Shown piece by piece: positions 17,753-26,698 of a stretch of DNA of 64,000 nt. The stretch comes from JAUILH01 sp965230535 (GTDB lineage Bacteria > Bacteroidota > Bacteroidia > Flavobacteriales_D > JAUILH01). The DNA lies in contig OZ246009.1 in assembly GCA_965230535.1 (NCBI GenBank), positions 1,984,001-2,048,000 on the forward strand, in the 5' to 3' direction. Position numbers and translations under genes: made by a program. The notes under the pieces are model-generated. The model ran no database searches and was not told where the DNA came from. It saw nothing but the letters and a program-made list of their open reading frames with translations. Position 1 is the first letter of the stretch. The number at the start of each line of letters is the position of its first letter.

Positions 17753-18760
17753 TTAATACTGACTGATTGGTTTTAAGTTATAACTCTGAGCCGGAACAAG
17801 TATACGGTAAGTCTTTTTAGAACTGTTTGGCAGCATTTTATCTCTTAACCATGGATTCAATTTCTTAAGAATCTTATAGTTGGTTCCCTGAGAAATTGCG
17901 AAATCGGATAAGTTATTGATTGTGCTGTCTACTTCAAGCACTTTTGTCTCGTGTGTAGGGTATAGGTCTGAATCTATCAGGTTAAAGCCGAAATCTTTCG
18001 GGTTTTCAAGAATATGCTTGGCGGCCAATATTCTGAATACATATCTACTGGTTTCGCTATTCAAATAGAGGTCGTAGTAATTATCCGTTTGTTGTTCCTT
18101 TAAACGATTGCTTAAACCGCCCATTCCCATGTTATAAGAAGCGGCCGCAGCTGTCCAGTTTCCAAATTGTTTATATGCGTTCTTTAAGTACTTACAAGCT
18201 GCTGCTGTTGCTTTCTCAACCTGGTAACGTTCATCAACATATTTATTGACCTCAAGTCCGTAAGAGCGTCCTGTTGCTCTCATAAATTGCCAAAACCCTG
18301 AAGCACCAGCCGGTGAAACCACATTGTCCAAGCCACTTTCTATCAAAGCAAGATATTTAAAGTCTTGTGGAACGTCATTGGCCGCAAGAATAGAATCGAT
18401 TATGGGAAACCACCTGTTGGCACGCTTTTGAAACAGAAAAGTTTGAGAATGCCAATAGGTGTTAACGATGAATTCTCTGTCTAAACGTTCTCTTACATCA
18501 ATGTCCTGAAGCGGAACCCTTTCTCCTGCAAAACTAAGTTCTTCAGGTAGTGGAACAGAAAAGATTTTATAATGATCCCTAATATGAGAACGCCTGTCTT
18601 TTGGTTCGTCGTCTCCTTCATTTGAAGTAGCTTCTGATGTTTTGGAGCTTTCCTTTGGAGAGTCAGATTCTTTCTCCTTGGAGAAACTAAAAAGGTTGAC
18701 GGCAAAAGCCAAAATTGCAATGAGTCCTAGGGATATGCTGATCTGTTTGATGTACTTCAT
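17753..18760 (-). CDS. Lytic transglycosylase (SLT domain, LysM-like tail)
   Basis: The 335-residue exported enzyme has an N-terminal signal anchor (about 5-25) and an acidic linker. The SLT core at about 110-235 has the catalytic Glu in LALIESGLDN, followed by SPAGASGFWQFM and AAAASYNMGMGG. The C-terminal about 60 residues (LSDFAISQGTNYKILKKLNP) resemble a LysM unit. It should cleave the MurNAc-GlcNAc bond to give 1,6-anhydro ends, as MltD does. Its ATG overlaps the stop of the WecA-like gene (ATGA). Placement in an EPS export operon suggests local opening of the wall for export machinery, which is inference. Confidence 0.88.
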   Translation of the reverse strand: MKYIKQISISLGLIAILAFAVNLFSFSKEKESDSPKESSKTSEATSNEGDDEPKDRRSHIRDHYKIFSVPLPEELSFAGERVPLQDIDVRERLDREFIVNTYWHSQTFLFQKRANRWFPIIDSILAANDVPQDFKYLALIESGLDNVVSPAGASGFWQFMRATGRSYGLEVNKYVDERYQVEKATAAACKYLKNAYKQFGNWTAAAASYNMGMGGLSNRLKEQQTDNYYDLYLNSETSRYVFRILAAKHILENPKDFGFNLIDSDLYPTHETKVLEVDSTINNLSDFAISQGTNYKILKKLNPWLRDKMLPNSSKKTYRILVPAQSYNLKPISQY

Positions 18761-19842
18761 GATTTTCGAATCTTATCTTTATTGAGGTAGGTTATGTAGA
18801 AAAATATAGAAAGAACTAAGATAGCAAAACCTGTGAAAATTAGTGTGTACAAATGTGTCCAGTCTTCCAAAAAACGAATGATAATTGCAGTTAAAAATGT
18901 GCATAAGGCAGCCAGACCAAGGAATATAAAGCCAACCTGTGTATCGGTTAAGCCCAAATAAGATAAATTATGCGTGGTGTGATCTTTGCCACCTACAAAC
19001 GGAGATTGTTTTCTTCTCAGTCGATTAATAGATACAACAGTCGTATCAACAATGGGGACAAGAAAGCAAAGGATGACCATCACTATTTGACGCGACTGAA
19101 CAATGGTGCCTTCCAATCCTTTTGAGTTCCATAAAAACTTGATACTAACGGCTGCGAGAAACAAACCTAAAAACTGACTCCCGGTATCTCCCATAAACAT
19201 TTTAGAAGGATGCCAGTTATAAAAAAGAAAGCCAATTAATCCTGCCAGAACGCCCAACATGGCAATGTATTCAAACTCGGTACTTAGACCCATCATGTAC
19301 ATGTAAATCAATATGGCAACGATGATACATGCTGAAGTGATGCTCGTAATTCCGTCCATATTGTCGAGCATATTGATGGAGTTCATAATGCCAATTACCC
19401 AGAAGATGGTAACTGCGTAATTCATCCATTCATAGGGAAAAGTCTGGATATAGACACCTGCACCGATCAGGATGATACCACAGGTGACTTGTACCAGAAA
19501 TTTTAAAAGAGGTCTGGTATTGTAAGCATCATCAGCAAGACCCATTAAAAAAGCCAGGGATGACGAACCAATGAGCGCCAGAGCAGATGGCTCTTTAAAA
19601 ATTCCGTCGGCCTCAAAGAGAATGCCATAGCAGGCAATGGATATGAGGAAAACTATAAAGAATCCAATGCCGCCTAAAGCCGGTTTAGAAACAGAACTCC
19701 ATCTAATTGTAGTGCCTTCCTTATTACGTATACCAAGAGTTTTAGAGAATTTTAGAATGATGCCATTAAAAAGCAGTGAAAACCCTACGATCACAATAAA
19801 AAAACTTGTGTAAATCCAGAATTGATACTCTTCATTAAACAT
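18757..19842 (-). CDS. WecA/MraY-family undecaprenyl-phosphate sugar-1-phosphate transferase
   Basis: The 361-residue inner-membrane protein has about ten transmembrane helices. Catalytic motifs visible are NMLDNMDGITS (Asp pair), GDTGSQFLG and the His-containing GGKDHTTHNLSYLGL. It transfers a HexNAc-1-phosphate to undecaprenyl phosphate, the priming step for surface polysaccharides. The ATG at 19842 is chosen because it starts the first membrane helix and gives an 8-bp ATGTTTAA overlap with rfbC; the longer frame adds a non-hydrophobic leader. The short helix-rich form and lack of MurNAc-pentapeptide features favour a WecA/TagO-like enzyme over MraY. The sugar is not predictable from sequence alone. 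Confidence 0.88.
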   Translation of the reverse strand: MFNEEYQFWIYTSFFIVIVGFSLLFNGIILKFSKTLGIRNKEGTTIRWSSVSKPALGGIGFFIVFLISIACYGILFEADGIFKEPSALALIGSSSLAFLMGLADDAYNTRPLLKFLVQVTCGIILIGAGVYIQTFPYEWMNYAVTIFWVIGIMNSINMLDNMDGITSITSACIIVAILIYMYMMGLSTEFEYIAMLGVLAGLIGFLFYNWHPSKMFMGDTGSQFLGLFLAAVSIKFLWNSKGLEGTIVQSRQIVMVILCFLVPIVDTTVVSINRLRRKQSPFVGGKDHTTHNLSYLGLTDTQVGFIFLGLAALCTFLTAIIIRFLEDWTHLYTLIFTGFAILVLSIFFYITYLNKDKIRKS

Positions 19843-20377
19843 AGTCGAATTCGGATGTGAAGTTCTCAAATGAAGGATAGTCTTTGTCTTTTTCGGATAA
19901 AACAGGAGACTCAACTCCCCAGTCAATGTTCAACAATGGATCGTTCCAGTTTAACCCACCTTCACTCGGTTGGTTGTAGTAGTTTGTGCACTTATATAAA
20001 AATCTGGTATTGTCTTTTAGGGTTAAAAAGCCGTGAGCAAACCCGGAAGGAACCCACAGAACGAATTTATTTTCCGAAGACAAGACTATTTTGAAATGCT
20101 GTCCGTAGGTTGGAGAATTCTTTCTGATATCCACAGCTACATCCAATACTGCACCAGAGGTTACTCTTACCAATTTTCCCTGATTGTGAGGTGGATTTTG
20201 GAAATGTAATCCACGTAAAATCCCTTTGGAAGAAAGCGATTCATTGTCCTGAACGAATGATAAATTCTCCGGCAACATATCGGATCTAAACGATTCAAAA
20301 AAATACCCCCTGTTATCTCCAAATACCTTAGGTTCAAAAACTTGAATTCCATTTAAGGCCTCTTCTATGATCTTCAT
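19835..20377 (-). CDS. rfbC: dTDP-4-dehydrorhamnose 3,5-epimerase
   Basis: The 180-residue cupin enzyme of dTDP-L-rhamnose synthesis shows the family pattern: RGYFFESFR near the start, the catalytic His in RGLHFQNPPHNQGKLVRV, GAVLDVAVDIRKNSPTYG and VPSGFAHGF. The ATG at 20377 is preferred over the upstream one, since it gives the normal MKIIE opening and an ATGA overlap with the Wzc stop. RfbA, RfbB and RfbD are not in the window, so they must lie elsewhere, or the enzyme serves a related 3- or 5-epimerisation of another dTDP-sugar. Confidence 0.92.
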   Translation of the reverse strand: MKIIEEALNGIQVFEPKVFGDNRGYFFESFRSDMLPENLSFVQDNESLSSKGILRGLHFQNPPHNQGKLVRVTSGAVLDVAVDIRKNSPTYGQHFKIVLSSENKFVLWVPSGFAHGFLTLKDNTRFLYKCTNYYNQPSEGGLNWNDPLLNIDWGVESPVLSEKDKDYPSFENFTSEFDYV

Positions 20378-22797
20378 TTTCTCTTTAGTAGTTTTTTGTA
20401 CCACGGCATGCCATCTTCCTCGTCAGAATAATAGTTCCCGTATCCATAACCGTATCCGTACCCATAGCCATAACCGTATCCGTAGTTATTTCCGTAAGGT
20501 GACTTTTTAGCATCCACACTGTTTAGAACAACCGATAAATTTTTGATGTTGCTCTCCAGCATTAATTTATCAATGTTCATAACGAACTGTCTCTTAGAGT
20601 AGCCCGCACGAACAATATAAATTGGGTAGTCTGCCATTTGTATGGTTGAGATACCATCTGTCACCAGTCCGATTGGTGGGTTATCAAATACAATGATGTC
20701 GTAAGTTTTCTTTAGTTCAACCACAAGCTCATCTAACTTACCGTTAATGATCAGCTCAGATGGGTTAGGAGGGATAGGGCCACCCGTGATGTAGTGAAGG
20801 TTTTTAAGTTCACTCTCCTTGATACTTTCTTCAAGTGTACTTTGGCCAATGAGAAGAGAACTCATACCAATATCGTTGGAAGAGTTAAATCCTTTATGGA
20901 TTTTAGGTTTCCTCATATCCAAATCGATGATGATCACCTTTTTATCAGAGAAAGCAAAAATTCCGGCTAGATTGATGGAAACAAAAGTCTTTCCTTCTCC
21001 GGAAATGGTGGATGTGACAGCAACAGTTTTTGGACCAGGTTCATTATTGATAAACTGGAGGTTAGTCCTTACAGATCTAAAGGATTCCGCCAGTATACTC
21101 TTAGGGTTCTTGTCAATGAGTAATTGAGAAACCGGAATGTTGTTTGGGTACTTTGGAATATTCCCGAGTAAGCTAACCTGTGATGTAGACAAATCCTGAA
21201 TTTCCTTCAATGTATTGATTTGGCTATAGTACAGGAATCTGATTACTACTATTGATAAAGAAATGATAAAGGCGAGAATACCAAATCCGGCATAGATTAG
21301 TGTCTTATTTGGAGAAATAGGTTCTTTAGGAATCTGTGGATTCAATAGCAATCTTGTGTCAGAGGTAAATCCTTTCTTGGCAATGTGATACTCAATAATT
21401 CTTTTCAGAAGCATAGAGTGAAATTCCACATTAATGCTATGAGCTCGATTCAGTTTGGCCAACTCAATTTCCTTTCTTGGGAGATTTAGGAAATTGGCTT
21501 CAATTTGATTTGATTTTTTCTGCTTAATTGCCTTGTCCTTTTTCAGTTGGATTAGAAGAGAGTTGACGCCTTCTTTGATGAGTTTGATTTCAACTTCAAT
21601 TTGCTTAACCAGACCTTTATATTGGGTGCTGTTTTCGGTTACTCCGGAAAGCTGTTCTTTTTTCACAAGTAACTCTTCGAGTTTATCCAAATGAGATTTT
21701 AAGTTCTCCTCAAATTTGGTCCCTACCAGAAGTGGAATGATTTGGTAGGCGTCTATTTCTTTTTCCTCTTCAAGTTTTAAATGAATCTGATTCAGGATTT
21801 GGTAATCAATTTCCAATTCCAAAATAGACTCTTCCAGTTTGCTTGATTGTTCGAGATAGTTTTTGCCAATTACGCCAACTTCTTTGACTTTGTTGAGTTT
21901 TTTGAAGGTTACCAGTTTCCTTTCTGAAGCATCTAAACTATCGGATACGACTTCTAACTGCTGTTCAAGGAAGCTGATGATATTGTCAAATCCCTGCACG
22001 TTTCTGCTGGTGTCGAAACTAATAAATGTGTTTGCAACGGATGACACAATGTCATGAGACAAAATAGGATTGGCATTTCTGAATGCGATCTTAATCGTCC
22101 TCGCGTCCGCATTTTCAATTTCTACCAATAAATTAGGTTGCAGTTCTTTAATAATTGCTGCTCTGTGGTTTAGTACAAAAAACAGCTTGTTATTCTCAAG
22201 TTGTTTGGCGAAGACCTTGGGCTTGTCAATATTTAGTTTGGCAGAGAAATGAGGCGTTTCAACGTATCCTTCAGAATTTGTGGCAAATTCAAATTTCTTC
22301 TCGTTAAGGGTATAGGATATCTGAATTTTCTTGGGATCACCCTTTACATATATCGGCTTGCTTTGAACAGAACTTGAATCTTTGTAGATGATATCTGATA
22401 CCTTGAACAAAGACTTCTTGTAGTTCTCTTCCGTCAGAATTTTTCCTTCAGTATAGTATCTGACGTAGACAGGTAAATTTGAAATGGCCTGAGTGAAAAG
22501 TAAATTGGACTTTAAAAGCTCTATATCTCCACTTAGATTCGCTGCATTCATACTTCCTCCGGAATCAAAGACAAATTGAGCAGAGTTTTTGTTATTGATC
22601 TGAATAACCGCTTTCGATTCATACATAGGGGAGGTATAACGTATGATGATGTAAGCACAGGCAAAACAAAGCAGGAAAATCAGGAAAATGAAAATCAAAG
22701 ATTTCTTAAATAGAAAAAAGAACAGTTTAGGATCAAATTCTGTGTTAATAGAAGAGATCTTTACTCCAGCCTTTTTTGAGATATCCTGATCTGACAA
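20374..22797 (-). CDS. Polysaccharide co-polymerase with tyrosine autokinase domain (Wzc-like)
   Basis: The 807-residue inner-membrane protein controls EPS polymerisation and export. It has a first transmembrane helix at about 30-50, a Wzz-type periplasmic part with long coiled coils (about 270-450), a second helix at about 505-525, and a BY-kinase domain with Walker A STISGEGKTF (near 595), Walker A' IIIDLDMRKPK and Walker B DIIVFDNPP (near 705). The C-terminus carries a Tyr-rich tail of about eight Gly-Tyr dipeptides (about 770-787) before SDEED, the region autophosphorylated in this family. It lies 3 bp after wza and overlaps rfbC by 4 bp. Confidence 0.93.
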   Translation of the reverse strand: MSDQDISKKAGVKISSINTEFDPKLFFFLFKKSLIFIFLIFLLCFACAYIIIRYTSPMYESKAVIQINNKNSAQFVFDSGGSMNAANLSGDIELLKSNLLFTQAISNLPVYVRYYTEGKILTEENYKKSLFKVSDIIYKDSSSVQSKPIYVKGDPKKIQISYTLNEKKFEFATNSEGYVETPHFSAKLNIDKPKVFAKQLENNKLFFVLNHRAAIIKELQPNLLVEIENADARTIKIAFRNANPILSHDIVSSVANTFISFDTSRNVQGFDNIISFLEQQLEVVSDSLDASERKLVTFKKLNKVKEVGVIGKNYLEQSSKLEESILELEIDYQILNQIHLKLEEEKEIDAYQIIPLLVGTKFEENLKSHLDKLEELLVKKEQLSGVTENSTQYKGLVKQIEVEIKLIKEGVNSLLIQLKKDKAIKQKKSNQIEANFLNLPRKEIELAKLNRAHSINVEFHSMLLKRIIEYHIAKKGFTSDTRLLLNPQIPKEPISPNKTLIYAGFGILAFIISLSIVVIRFLYYSQINTLKEIQDLSTSQVSLLGNIPKYPNNIPVSQLLIDKNPKSILAESFRSVRTNLQFINNEPGPKTVAVTSTISGEGKTFVSINLAGIFAFSDKKVIIIDLDMRKPKIHKGFNSSNDIGMSSLLIGQSTLEESIKESELKNLHYITGGPIPPNPSELIINGKLDELVVELKKTYDIIVFDNPPIGLVTDGISTIQMADYPIYIVRAGYSKRQFVMNIDKLMLESNIKNLSVVLNSVDAKKSPYGNNYGYGYGYGYGYGYGYGNYYSDEEDGMPWYKKLLKRK
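20437..20490 (-). repeat. Imperfect hexanucleotide repeat encoding the Gly-Tyr tail of Wzc
   Basis: Consecutive 6-bp units such as cgtatc, cataac, cgtacc and catagc (plus-strand reading) encode about eight Gly-Tyr pairs. The units differ by synonymous changes, so slippage is partly damped. Confidence 0.8.
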
Positions 22798-22800
22798 AAT

Positions 22801-23604
22801 CTAGTTGTTGATTGTTCTAAAAACGGTGTATACGATTATTGTACTACTTATGATGGAAACAATTGGAGCGATATCTCTAATAATTTCACGCCCAATTTCA
22901 GGCACAGGTTCAACATAAATGTAATCATTGGCCTGAACCAGCATGTCTGTGTACTTTAGTCCGTCAATGGTAGACATGTCAAGTTCATACACATGTCTTA
23001 TATTGTCCACGTTTCTCATTAACTTAATATGGCTGGCATTACCTCTGGTGTCAATTCCACCTGCCGTAGCCAGTACTTCCATTAAAGTTGTGTTGTTATT
23101 GCTTAAAGTAATCACTCTGGCATTTCCGCCACCGCCTGGGAAAACAATGACTCTTTTATTAACGACCTGAAGTTGCACAAAGGGCTTAACATAACGTTCG
23201 CTATACAGTGATTCTAAGGTGTCTTCAGCTTCTCTAAGCGTTAACCCTGCCAGTTTGACTCGTCTCAATTCAGGAAGTTTAGCTGTACTGTCCTTATCAA
23301 TAAGATATTTAATGGCGTTTCTGTTGGCATTAACAAGTGCCCTGGTATTATCGTTACCATTACTACCGCTTATGGTGCTTGAAATTCCTTGTTCCAAAAC
23401 GATATAACCATCGTTGTCATAAAGTAAGAACTGAATGATGTCGTTAGGAGCCAGTCTATACTCCTGAGCGGAATAGATCACAGAGTCAGAAAGTTCCTCA
23501 TAGACGTATTCCTTATGGGTTCTCAGCATAAGATTGGTGTTGATGGTACAACTGCTGATAAGGATGATAAGTCCTACAAGAGATATGGTAAGTAATTTGA
23601 TCAT
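22801..23604 (-). CDS. Wza-like polysaccharide export outer-membrane lipoprotein
   Basis: The 267-residue lipoprotein has a lipobox ending ILISSC (Cys19). The poly_export domain begins near YRLAPNDIIQFLLYDNDGY, and SLBB-like segments follow (VFPGGGGNARVITLSNNNTT). A C-terminal hydrophobic helix at about 243-262 (IAPIVSIISSTIIVYTVF) matches the membrane-spanning end of Wza-type translocons. The protein forms the exit channel for the polymer together with the co-polymerase encoded 3 bp downstream. A TATTTTTG promoter box lies 19 bp upstream, so the Wza-Wzc part can be expressed independently of asnB. Confidence 0.9.
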   Translation of the reverse strand: MIKLLTISLVGLIILISSCTINTNLMLRTHKEYVYEELSDSVIYSAQEYRLAPNDIIQFLLYDNDGYIVLEQGISSTISGSNGNDNTRALVNANRNAIKYLIDKDSTAKLPELRRVKLAGLTLREAEDTLESLYSERYVKPFVQLQVVNKRVIVFPGGGGNARVITLSNNNTTLMEVLATAGGIDTRGNASHIKLMRNVDNIRHVYELDMSTIDGLKYTDMLVQANDYIYVEPVPEIGREIIRDIAPIVSIISSTIIVYTVFRTINN

Positions 23605-23622
23605 ACTAAATGATTACATGAG

Positions 23623-23630
23623 CAAAAATA
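23623..23630 (-). promoter_or_regulatory. -7 box (TATTTTTG) upstream of wza
   Basis: It is an exact TAnnTTTG match in the 36-bp gap between the glycosyltransferase and wza, giving a predicted leader of about 12 nt. The same octamer precedes asnB at 26668-26675. Confidence 0.5.
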
Positions 23631-23640
23631 TCATTTTAAT

Positions 23641-24825
23641 TTATCTCTCTTGGAGTAATTTACTGTAAAGTTGATCCATTTCATTCACAAGCCTTGAATA
23701 ATGGAATTTCTCGAAGGCAAATTTTTCTCCTTCCTGACTCATTTTTTTTCTTAAATCATGATCTTTCAGTAGTTTGAGTAAGTTCTGCCTAAAAGTATCC
23801 TTGTCCTGAGAAGTGGAAAGCAAGGCTGTTTTGTTAGCTAAAACAATGTCCTTAATTCCTCCAACGTCAACACTCACTATAGGTTTGCTGGCCGCTTGTG
23901 CTTCTATTAGGGTAACGGGAGTGCCTTCATTTAGAGAGCTTAAGGCAATGATGTCGGATCCAGCATAGACACGTTCTGTGTCTTTGATCCATGAAGTAAA
24001 ACAAATACTCGCTTTTTCCTGAGGATTTGAAGTGAAGTCAATGTTCTTTTCCTGGCAAAAAGATTCCAATTCAGCTCTCAGTTCACCATCCCCAACAATA
24101 AAGGCTCTGAACGGAAGGTTGTCTTTGTGTTTGATGTCTGCTAAAGCTTCTATGAAGAGTTTATGATTCTTAATTGGAACCAGTCGGCCAATTATGGCAA
24201 TCGCCACCTCATGATCTTCCAGATTAAATGTACTCCTGAACTGCGCCCTAAGTGTATCCTGATTGGTCCTGAATCTTTCAAGGTCAAAACCAAGGTTGAT
24301 GACTTCAAACTTAGAAGGGGCGGCAATTTTATGAATTTCACTCAACTCCTTTTTCTGAATGTCAGAAATAGCTACAATCTTACTGCTCTTTTTGGCCAGA
24401 TAGCGTTCAATATTTTTGTAGACTCTGGTTTTCGTTTTTCCAAAGTAGGAATGAAAAACGTGGCCATGGAAGGTGTGGATTATTACCGGCACTTTGAGTT
24501 TATGAGCGGCTAGTCTTCCGAGTGTTCCCGCTTTAGCAGCATGTGTGTGAACAATGTCTGGCTTATATTCCTTAATGATCTTTTTGATTTCGATATAAGC
24601 CTTTCTATCATTCTTAAGGTTCAATGCACGGTGCATGTCTCCAATGTACTTAGGCTTTAGGTCTAGTGATTCAAGAATGAACTCGGAACTGTCTTCCGAA
24701 TCATCTTTCACTCCTCCCAGGAGCAATGTGTCGTATTTTGGAGCCAGATGCTTGGTGAGATAAGCAGCATTGAAAGTAGGACCGCCAAGGTTGAATCTGT
24801 TAATTATTCTAAGGATTTTAGGCAT
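23641..24825 (-). CDS. Glycosyltransferase family 4 (GT-B fold)
   Basis: The 394-residue enzyme opens with the acceptor-side motif RIINRFNLGGPTFNAAYLT. It has HTHAAKAGTLGRLAA in the first domain, IIGRLVPIKNHKLFIEAL at the start of the nucleotide-sugar domain, and the E-x7-E region SSLNEGTPVTLIEAQAASKP. It should add one sugar from an NDP-sugar to the lipid-linked EPS unit on the cytoplasmic face. The ATG at 24825 is chosen because it overlaps the asnB stop by 8 bp (ATGCCTAA) and starts at the first beta strand. Donor and linkage are unknown. Confidence 0.9.
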   Translation of the reverse strand: MPKILRIINRFNLGGPTFNAAYLTKHLAPKYDTLLLGGVKDDSEDSSEFILESLDLKPKYIGDMHRALNLKNDRKAYIEIKKIIKEYKPDIVHTHAAKAGTLGRLAAHKLKVPVIIHTFHGHVFHSYFGKTKTRVYKNIERYLAKKSSKIVAISDIQKKELSEIHKIAAPSKFEVINLGFDLERFRTNQDTLRAQFRSTFNLEDHEVAIAIIGRLVPIKNHKLFIEALADIKHKDNLPFRAFIVGDGELRAELESFCQEKNIDFTSNPQEKASICFTSWIKDTERVYAGSDIIALSSLNEGTPVTLIEAQAASKPIVSVDVGGIKDIVLANKTALLSTSQDKDTFRQNLLKLLKDHDLRKKMSQEGEKFAFEKFHYSRLVNEMDQLYSKLLQER

Positions 24826-26635
24826 GATGTTTTTCCAACCATTTATGTAAGACAAAAATACTCCAAAGCGGGTAAATCACGTCTCCGGAAGCACTTTTGT
24901 TCAATTGATTCATAAGTTTTTTGAGTTCACGATAGTCGATGAGACCAAATTTTTTGCATTGTTCTTCAGATAACTGAAAAAGGAATTCTTCTTTCAATCC
25001 TGTTTGAAGCCACTTTTTAACGGGAATTTCAAATCCATGTTTTTCACTGCTAAACACCCATTCAGGGAGCAGGTCTTTAAAGTGCTCGTATAAAATATTC
25101 TTATTCCTTTTCCTGTCGAAATAAGTTTCTTCAGAAAATTGTCGGGAAGCATGAACCACATTCAAATCCAGGAAGGGAACTCTGACCTCCAGTGAATGCG
25201 CCATGCTCATTTTGTCAACCTTTGCGAGCATATCATTTGGTAGCACCAATTCCTGATCCATCAGCAAAAAGTCTTTGAAACCGCCATTGAATTTTCTCGC
25301 CAGGTTATAAGATGTATATGGTTCACCTATCAATGCCAGACTTTGCTCTCTTTTAGTGAAGGAAGCCAATCTCAGGAATCGTTCTTCAGGTTTTAAATGA
25401 CTCAGTTCGCTCCACTTTTTTAGCTGTCTGATTCTGTTTCCTGTTTTAGAATCTCTGCTTCCCTGAAAGGGAATCAAGCCACCAACCAATGCAGCTGTCT
25501 TTTGAGAGAAAGAAGGGGTGAGGCTCATTTTTAAAGCCTTATGTTTGTTGTAACCAGCAAACAATTCGTCTGCGCCGTCTCCACTTAAGGCCACCGTTAT
25601 TTCAGATCTGACATGTTTGCATAAAGCGTACACTGCTGCACTGCTGGAATCTGCAAAAGGCTCGTCAAGTTTGTCAATTAGATCATCAAAATAGCCTGCT
25701 GCTGTCTGGTTGTCCAGTCTAATGGTGGTGTGCTGACTGTCGATATGTTTTGCAATTTTTTCAGCTTTAGAGCTTTCATCAAAAACACCAGATTCGAACC
25801 CAATAGAGAAAGTCTTGAGGTCAGGAGCATGTTTTCTGGCGATGGCTGAAATTAAAGAGCTGTCAATTCCACCGCTTAAAAAAGTGCCAACCGGAACGTC
25901 AGATTGAAGTCGTAAGCGCACAGCCTCTTCCAAAGTCGCATCTAGTGTTTTAGCCTCTCTATGAAGGTGTACAGAATCAATTTTGGAGAACTCTACAGAT
26001 CCATTGTTTTGAATGGATAGAACTTCACCCGGAAACAGCTTTTTAACTTCATTATAGATTGTTAAGGGGGCCGGGATGTAAGTGTGCTGAATATACTGCC
26101 CAATCGCATTGTGGTCGATACTGACCTGATCAAGCATAAGTTTAACGCCTTTTACTCCGGAGCAGAAAGAAAGCCCTTCCTCGTCTAGTGAATAGCACAA
26201 TGGTTTAATCCCCATTGTATCTCTGGCTATAAAACCTGTGTTGTTTTCAAGATCAAAAAAAGCGATGGCAAAAAAGCCGTTTAAATCATTTAAGCCTTTT
26301 TGTCCTTTTTCGATTAACCAGTATAGAAGCACTTCTGTATCCGAACTGGTTTTGTATTCTTGGTCGGCCTTCAGCTCTTTTTTTAGAGATAAATAGTTGT
26401 AAATCTCACCGTTAAACACCATAGCATAGCGTTTGTCAGGAGAAAAGAAAGGTTGGTTTGCCTTTTCATCGAGATCCAGAATGGCTAATCTGGCATGACC
26501 AAGCGAAAGATTATCCTGAACAAAAGTCGACTGGTTGTCAGGTCCACGGTGAAGAATAGACTCTATGGCAAGCTCAACGCCCTCATTACTGGCACGTTGA
26601 TTGTTGAAAAAATATTGTCCGGCTATTCCACACAT
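24818..26635 (-). CDS. asnB: Asparagine synthase-like glutamine amidotransferase (EPS operon 1)
   Basis: The 605-residue enzyme starts MCGIAGQ, so Cys2 is the glutaminase nucleophile. The N-terminal Ntn domain (about 1-200) has RHGPD-type and GEIYNY motifs, and the synthetase domain has the PP-loop FLSGGIDSS near 255-263. True asparagine synthases and amidotransferases that amidate sugar uronates share this build. Position at the head of an EPS operon and a second paralogue in the facing operon make a role in sugar amidation likely, so the symbol denotes family only. A -7 box at 26668-26675 gives a leader of about 25 nt. Confidence 0.88.
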   Translation of the reverse strand: MCGIAGQYFFNNQRASNEGVELAIESILHRGPDNQSTFVQDNLSLGHARLAILDLDEKANQPFFSPDKRYAMVFNGEIYNYLSLKKELKADQEYKTSSDTEVLLYWLIEKGQKGLNDLNGFFAIAFFDLENNTGFIARDTMGIKPLCYSLDEEGLSFCSGVKGVKLMLDQVSIDHNAIGQYIQHTYIPAPLTIYNEVKKLFPGEVLSIQNNGSVEFSKIDSVHLHREAKTLDATLEEAVRLRLQSDVPVGTFLSGGIDSSLISAIARKHAPDLKTFSIGFESGVFDESSKAEKIAKHIDSQHTTIRLDNQTAAGYFDDLIDKLDEPFADSSSAAVYALCKHVRSEITVALSGDGADELFAGYNKHKALKMSLTPSFSQKTAALVGGLIPFQGSRDSKTGNRIRQLKKWSELSHLKPEERFLRLASFTKREQSLALIGEPYTSYNLARKFNGGFKDFLLMDQELVLPNDMLAKVDKMSMAHSLEVRVPFLDLNVVHASRQFSEETYFDRKRNKNILYEHFKDLLPEWVFSSEKHGFEIPVKKWLQTGLKEEFLFQLSEEQCKKFGLIDYRELKKLMNQLNKSASGDVIYPLWSIFVLHKWLEKHHA

Positions 26636-26667
26636 GCTCAGTAGAGCTTAACTTTAATGATTGAAAG

Positions 26668-26675
26668 CAAAAATA
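26668..26675 (-). promoter_or_regulatory. -7 box (TATTTTTG) of the asnB-wza-wzc operon
   Basis: It is an exact TAnnTTTG match on the minus strand in the 63-bp divergent region between asnB and the PBP4 gene. No clear -33 TTG is seen at the usual spacing. Confidence 0.5.
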
Positions 26676-26698
26676 ATGTTTAATCTCCAGTTCAGATT

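Noticed and set aside
24163..24513. 116-codon frame antisense to the glycosyltransferase
   Set aside because: It lies wholly opposite a well-supported enzyme gene and lacks a promoter or conserved features.
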